Below the pieces are notes generated by a model, which saw nothing but the letters and a program-made list of their open reading frames with translations, had not been told where the DNA came from and did no database searches. This document shows, piece after piece, positions 33,746 to 38,027 of a stretch of DNA of 38,027 nt (positions within the stretch are counted from its first letter, which is position 1; the number at the start of each line of letters is the position of its first letter). The position numbers and the translations under genes are program-made. The DNA comes from Nitrospirota bacterium (GTDB lineage Bacteria > Nitrospirota > 9FT-COMBO-42-15 > HDB-SIOI813). The stretch spans positions 1 through 38,027 of the forward strand of contig JADLDG010000016.1 in assembly GCA_020846775.1 (NCBI GenBank), read 5' to 3'.

Positions 33746-35114
33746 CATCATTTCTATGGTTTTTCTTATCCCTGCCTGTAAAAAGATCGAACTTTAGACC
33801 TGACAACGGTCTTATTGATGAAACTCGAATAATAAGCTCTTTAAACGTAATCGCCTCAACCTCCCGTATTTCCATAATAGTTGGTAGAAAGATTAGAGAC
33901 ATTATTAGTCTTGAAATCCCTGAGAGAAGAAAAAGCCATTGAAGATTCGATATTATATTTATCCTGATATCAAATATTGAAATCGAGCCGGGGAGATAGC
34001 CTGACAACCATCCACCTAAAAAGCCTCCTAAGAATATACCGCAGGCATTTAAAATGTTAAAGATAGCAACACATTTTGCACGCTTTGGTGAAGGGATGGC
34101 ATCATATATGAAATTTGCCATGCTTAGGTTGAATCCCGCCCATGTGAGTCCAGCCAGCATCTGTATAACCAGGATGAAATAGAAGTTGTCTGAGAAAAGC
34201 CAAAGAACCGGAACTATCGGGAGCGTAAAACCTGTAATCTCTAATACCTTTCTGTTACCGAATCTATCACCAAATTTTCCCCAGTTATGAAGCGTAAAGT
34301 ATTGCATAAGTACAACCACTGAAACGGCAATCATAAACTGGAGATAAGAGAATTTGAGGTCTCTAAGCATATAGACAGCAAAGAAAGGACCTGCCAGCAT
34401 GACAGAGAAATGCATAAGTCCGGTGTAAATTACGAAGCGAACAAAGGTCGAATGCCTGAAACCTGAAAAAAACTCTATCAGACTGAAATCATCCCTTTCG
34501 TCTATATGATAATAAGGGTTCTCCATCTTAGACAATGAATAAGCTGATAAGAGGCGCGCAACCACAGCTGAGACAAAGAGTATCGAAAAACCAATCCATG
34601 GATTGCCGGCTTTTTCAGTGCCATGAAGCAGTAAACCTCCAAGTGCAATAGCGCCCAAGCTGTACATGCTCATTATCCTGTTGCGATATCCAAAGTATGC
34701 CCCGCGGTTAGATTCAGGTACAATGTCACCCATCAGGCTGTTCCATGGAGGGGTCGACAGGTTTCCGAATATGTAATATGCAGTAACACTTATTATGAGT
34801 AGGATCGAAGCATAGGGTTTAAAAAACATCGGGAGGATTAACAGCGGTATCCATGATAGGGCCTGTGCTACAACACCATAAATGATAATGGGCATCCTGT
34901 CCTTAATCCTGTTTAGCAGGCTTACAGAGAACAGCTGCATAAACGCACCAAGGAGCTGAGGTATTGATGCAAGCAATCCAATCTGGGAATTGGACAATTT
35001 CAGGTAAATCGCGAATGCACTTATATAGCTTTCTCCGGCACCCCCCATAATGGCAAAATAAATACCGTCTTTGATTGCATAAGTCAGACTTTTTGAATAG
35101 GTTTTTTTAGCCAT
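33741..35114 (-). CDS. Major facilitator superfamily transporter
   Basis: A 457-residue membrane protein with about 12 predicted membrane segments. MFS hallmarks include the loop 2-3 region NRIKDRMP and the similar repeat GKFGDRFGNRKVLEITG, plus STPPWNSLMGDIVPESNRGAYFGYRNR. The substrate is unknown. The ATG at 35114 is used as start instead of a TTG one codon before. It is leftward and divergent from the PAP2 gene, with no operon partner visible. Confidence 0.88.
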   Translation of the reverse strand: MAKKTYSKSLTYAIKDGIYFAIMGGAGESYISAFAIYLKLSNSQIGLLASIPQLLGAFMQLFSVSLLNRIKDRMPIIIYGVVAQALSWIPLLILPMFFKPYASILLIISVTAYYIFGNLSTPPWNSLMGDIVPESNRGAYFGYRNRIMSMYSLGAIALGGLLLHGTEKAGNPWIGFSILFVSAVVARLLSAYSLSKMENPYYHIDERDDFSLIEFFSGFRHSTFVRFVIYTGLMHFSVMLAGPFFAVYMLRDLKFSYLQFMIAVSVVVLMQYFTLHNWGKFGDRFGNRKVLEITGFTLPIVPVLWLFSDNFYFILVIQMLAGLTWAGFNLSMANFIYDAIPSPKRAKCVAIFNILNACGIFLGGFLGGWLSGYLPGSISIFDIRINIISNLQWLFLLSGISRLIMSLIFLPTIMEIREVEAITFKELIIRVSSIRPLSGLKFDLFTGRDKKNHRNDE

Positions 35115-35185
35115 CAAGAGAAAGTTTTGCCTAAAATCACCTTTCTGTCAATCAGGGAAGATTTTCTTTTCTTTCATCAAAAATT

Positions 35186-36013
35186 ATGGTAAGTTTGGCT
35201 ATGGTGAAAATGTGGATTTTTCTCGCAGCATTCACCTTATCGTTATGGTATCCATTCATTCATCCCGAGACCGTATTGGCAGATGTGAAAGCTTCTGATT
35301 CCACCGACAATTTCGGCGGTCTGCTTATAAAGGATACTATTTATGTATTATCGGGACCTGTACAATGGGACGCAAAGGCCTGGAGGGATTTTTCCCTATA
35401 TACAGCAGGGATCAGTTCCATCCTCCTGTTGGATGATGAAATCTATGATGGAATACAGCGCAACAGGAGTAAAACAACAAGTAACATTGCAAAAGTGGTT
35501 GAGGAGTTTGGATCTGCCCCATCATTTGGTATAATGGCGGCATTCTATCTCGGGGGTACAGTGTTCGACAATTTCAAGGCGAAGGATACGGCTGTGGATG
35601 CCGCTGTTGCCAGTCTTGTCAGTGCAGGAATTATTACAACATCTCTTAAGGTTATAGCAGGCCGGAGCCGACCCAGGGATAACGAGGGGACATATAAATT
35701 TCAACCTTTTGGCGGTCATCACTCTTTTCCGTCCGGTCATACGACACAGGCATTCTCTCTTGCATCGGTAATAGCAGAACATTATGATGAGTGGTGGATA
35801 GGCACGATATCTTACGGGATAGCGGGTGGCGTCGGATTAGCCAGGGTTGAGCAGGAGGCACATTTCGCATCAGATGTTGTAGCCGGGGCCTTGATCGGTA
35901 CTATAGTTGGTAAGACCATTGTGAGATATAATAGAAAATTCCATAAAAATGTTATAATAGGTCCTGCAACCGACATAGATGGTACCGGTCTTAGTCTTAC
36001 AATAGCATTCTGA
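35186..36013 (+). CDS. PAP2-family phosphatase (membrane associated)
   Basis: A 275-residue protein with an N-terminal hydrophobic or signal segment at 8-25. All three phosphatase motifs are present: K155...R162-P (KVIAGRSRP), S183-G-H185 (FPSGHTTQAFS) and R220...H226-x3-D230 (ARVEQEAHFASD). Such enzymes dephosphorylate lipid phosphates such as undecaprenyl pyrophosphate, phosphatidate or lipid A; the substrate is not fixed by sequence. It precedes mltA by 28 bases, suggesting co-transcription. Confidence 0.9.
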   Translation: MVSLAMVKMWIFLAAFTLSLWYPFIHPETVLADVKASDSTDNFGGLLIKDTIYVLSGPVQWDAKAWRDFSLYTAGISSILLLDDEIYDGIQRNRSKTTSNIAKVVEEFGSAPSFGIMAAFYLGGTVFDNFKAKDTAVDAAVASLVSAGIITTSLKVIAGRSRPRDNEGTYKFQPFGGHHSFPSGHTTQAFSLASVIAEHYDEWWIGTISYGIAGGVGLARVEQEAHFASDVVAGALIGTIVGKTIVRYNRKFHKNVIIGPATDIDGTGLSLTIAF

Positions 36014-36041
36014 TGACTGATTCGGAGGACATAATATCTTA

Positions 36042-37154
36042 ATGCGAAAAATATTTATTCTATTGTTACTGGTAATTTTAACTACCAGCTGCGCGGTCAG
36101 TCAGGCTAATCAGCCATCATCAGCCAGCAACTATTCCCTTGTATACGTTGACCCCCCACATGCATATGGCAACATTGACAGAAAGGCCCTGCGTGAGGCT
36201 ATCATAACAAATCTTTCATTTCTGCATAGAATAGATCCTGAGACAGAATTTGACTACGGCGGGAAGATAGTCCGCGCAAAGGAAGTTGAGAATACACAAA
36301 AGACCCTCCTCCAGATTATTGACACCGCTGAGTCCAATGAAATGATAGAACTGCTCATGGATTATATGTTTGAATGGTATAAGGCATCCGGAGAAAATGG
36401 TACTGGTAATGTGACATTTACAGGCTATTATGTCCCTGAGGTAGAGGGGAGCCTTCATCCGTCAGATAAATATCGCTACCCGCTCTATCGCCCGCCGGAT
36501 GACCTTAAAAAAGACTCCCCCTATTTTTCACGTATCGACATAGATGGGGAAAAGGTTTTATATGGTAGGGGCCTTGAGATTGCATGGCTTTCTGATCCGG
36601 TTGAGGCATATTTTCTCCATATACAGGGTTCCGGAACAATAAGGTTGCCTGATGGTTCTAAAATAGGGGTTCACTATGCTGGCAACAATGGCCATTCATA
36701 TACGAGCATAGGAAAGCTTATGTTAGAGCTCCGCCTTTTAAAACCAGGTGAAGCAAATATAATTGGATTAAAGAAGTACCTCTGGGAACATCCGGAGCAT
36801 ATGTCAGAGATACTGTATCAGAATCCAAGATACATATTTTTTAAGCTTGATAATGAAGGGGCAAAGGGAAGCATCCATGTACTTCTGACCCCGGGCCATT
36901 CTATAGCCACTGACCCGTCCCTCTTTCCAAGGGGAGGTCTATCTTTCATTAAGACTACAGCCCCGGTTGTTGATCAGTCCGGCAAAGTTCTCAAATGGGA
37001 ACCGGTTAATCGTTTCGTACTGAATCAGGACGAGGGGGGGGCAATAAAGGGTCCGGGCCGGGTAGACCTGTTCTGGGGAGCAGGTACTGACGCCGAATTC
37101 TCTGCAGGCTCAATGAAAGAACGTGGAGAGTTGTACTTCATACTGCAAAAATAA
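36042..37154 (+). CDS. mltA: Membrane-bound lytic transglycosylase MltA
   Basis: A 370-residue lipoprotein; the lipobox is LTTSC at about 13-17. The MltA domain follows (GYYVPEVEGSLHPSDKYRYPLYRPP, LEIAWLSDPVEAYFLHIQGSG) and then the 3D domain with FVLNQDEGGAIKGPGRVDLFWG, which holds the catalytic Asp. It cleaves peptidoglycan glycan strands from the outer membrane. A GGAGG is 13-14 bases before the ATG, wider than ideal. It may form a short envelope operon with the PAP2 gene upstream and murI downstream. Confidence 0.94.
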   Translation: MRKIFILLLLVILTTSCAVSQANQPSSASNYSLVYVDPPHAYGNIDRKALREAIITNLSFLHRIDPETEFDYGGKIVRAKEVENTQKTLLQIIDTAESNEMIELLMDYMFEWYKASGENGTGNVTFTGYYVPEVEGSLHPSDKYRYPLYRPPDDLKKDSPYFSRIDIDGEKVLYGRGLEIAWLSDPVEAYFLHIQGSGTIRLPDGSKIGVHYAGNNGHSYTSIGKLMLELRLLKPGEANIIGLKKYLWEHPEHMSEILYQNPRYIFFKLDNEGAKGSIHVLLTPGHSIATDPSLFPRGGLSFIKTTAPVVDQSGKVLKWEPVNRFVLNQDEGGAIKGPGRVDLFWGAGTDAEFSAGSMKERGELYFILQK

Positions 37155-37209
37155 GAACCACGACATCTGCTTGACTCAAACACTTAATTAGAATAGCATA
37201 ATCCTCACC

Positions 37210-38027
37210 ATGACGAACAACAAAGGCCCTATAGGTGTATTTGACTCAGGTATTGGCGGGCTTACCGTCCTCAAAGAGATTATCACCACTTTGCCGTACG
37301 AGGACACCCTGTACCTGGGAGATACAGCCCGATTGCCCTATGGAACAAAGTCTGAAGAGACTGTAGTCAAGTACTCAATTGAAAATACCCGTTTTCTATT
37401 GAAGTACAATATAAAGCTTCTTGTTGTTGCCTGCAATACCGCTTCAGCTGTAAGCCTCAGTGAACTACGGAAACAATTTTCGATACCAATCATAGGAGTG
37501 ATTGAAGCAGGGGCCCGTGCTGCATACCGGGCGACGAAAAGCGGCAAGGTTGGTATTATTGGGACTGAAACGACCGTAAGCAGTAGTGCATATACCAAGG
37601 CCATCAGGGAGATAAATGCTGACATTGAGACTTTTGGACAGTCATGTCCTTTGTTTGTGCCGCTTGTAGAAGAAGGGTGGATAGATGATGCCATTACACT
37701 TAGTGTTACAGAACGCTATCTTGGAGTACTTAAAGGCAAGGGTATAGACACGCTTGTGTTGGGGTGTACTCATTACCCGCTTCTGAAGGGGATCATACAG
37801 AAGGTAATGGGGGATAGTGTCAGGCTAATTGATTCTGCTGAAGAGACGGCTAATGAGGTAAAAGAGGTATTGAACAGGTTATGGGGAACAGAACTCAATT
37901 CTGTCCCCGACAGATCAGACAGGAAAGACACGGAAGTGAATGCCCCTGTCAGGAGATATTTTGTTACCGACGTCCCCCGCCGCTTTGAAGAGCAGGGGAG
38001 CAGGTTTCTTGGGGAGAGGATAGGGAA
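37210..38027 (+). CDS. murI: Glutamate racemase (3' end beyond the window)
   Basis: Makes D-glutamate for peptidoglycan. The N-terminal FDSGIGGLTVL holds D12. The two catalytic cysteines are C75 (VVACNTASA) and C186 (LGCTHYPLL), and LGDTARLPYGTKS is the phosphate-type loop. About 272 codons are visible; the family is usually 260-270 residues, so only a few residues are missing or it has an extension. A GC-rich palindrome encodes an atypical ELNSVPDRSD insertion at residues of about 228-237. Confidence 0.95.
   Translation, partial: MTNNKGPIGVFDSGIGGLTVLKEIITTLPYEDTLYLGDTARLPYGTKSEETVVKYSIENTRFLLKYNIKLLVVACNTASAVSLSELRKQFSIPIIGVIEAGARAAYRATKSGKVGIIGTETTVSSSAYTKAIREINADIETFGQSCPLFVPLVEEGWIDDAITLSVTERYLGVLKGKGIDTLVLGCTHYPLLKGIIQKVMGDSVRLIDSAEETANEVKEVLNRLWGTELNSVPDRSDRKDTEVNAPVRRYFVTDVPRRFEEQGSRFLGERIG
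37883..37908. repeat. Palindromic repeat inside murI
   Basis: The left arm GGGGAACAGAACT and the right arm AATTCTGTCCCC are complementary apart from one extra base and one mismatch. The unit is in frame and encodes ELNSVP near the murI C-terminus. It is related to the palindrome in putA at 810-832 (shared GAATT/GTCCCC elements). Confidence 0.5.

Overview
The window looks like the chromosome of a diderm (Gram-negative type) bacterium of moderate GC. The evidence is a YidC with a large periplasmic domain, a BamD-like lipoprotein, MltA- and MltD-type lytic transglycosylases, paired periplasmic M16 proteins and a bifunctional PutA. Gene content would fit Nitrospirota or a deltaproteobacterial-type lineage, but the phylum is an inference. 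I saw no tRNA, rRNA or CRISPR array.

Region 1 (1-2182) is the 5' part of a leftward putA, cut by the window edge. Region 2 (about 2235-12060) is an accessory segment bracketed by a 17-bp direct repeat. It holds an ISNCY-type insertion sequence with complex terminal repeats, an integron-cassette-like stretch (attC-like hairpin, split DUF805 gene, second attC half-site), and a truncated gene. It also holds a type II restriction-modification pair (N4/N6 methyltransferase with an SNase-like tail plus MjaI-family endonuclease), a 1527-residue SF1 helicase-nuclease directly behind it, and a PDZ-less site-2 protease. The methyltransferase, endonuclease and helicase-nuclease read as a compact defence cluster.

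Region 3 (12070-14443) is the conserved rpmH-rnpA-yidD-yidC operon behind a strong sigma70-type promoter. Region 4 (14471-15623) is a repeat-scarred stretch: a macrodomain gene whose last codons lie in a hairpin repeat, a gene fragment, and two copies of a 22-bp repeat. Region 5 (15328-20539) runs rightward: a small four-Cys protein, cutA, a MagIII/Nth-like glycosylase, secA and a GAF-GGDEF diguanylate cyclase.

Region 6 (20569-26302, leftward) carries a YaiI-family protein, smc, a PaaI-like thioesterase and fabH. Region 7 has a BamD-like lipoprotein facing a leftward operon of larE and two M16 peptidase-family genes, with a 117-bp near-palindrome at the convergent junction. Region 8 (30892-38027) has a predicted membrane-anchored JAMM metalloprotease, an MltD-like transglycosylase, a small protein, an MFS transporter, a PAP2 phosphatase, MltA and glutamate racemase (cut at the right edge). 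This last part is mostly cell-envelope and peptidoglycan metabolism.

The most promising items are the defence cluster inside the direct-repeat-bounded segment, the membrane-anchored JAMM protein at 30892-31884, and several short palindromic repeats that have become part of coding sequences (putA, murI, macrodomain, cutA, larE).
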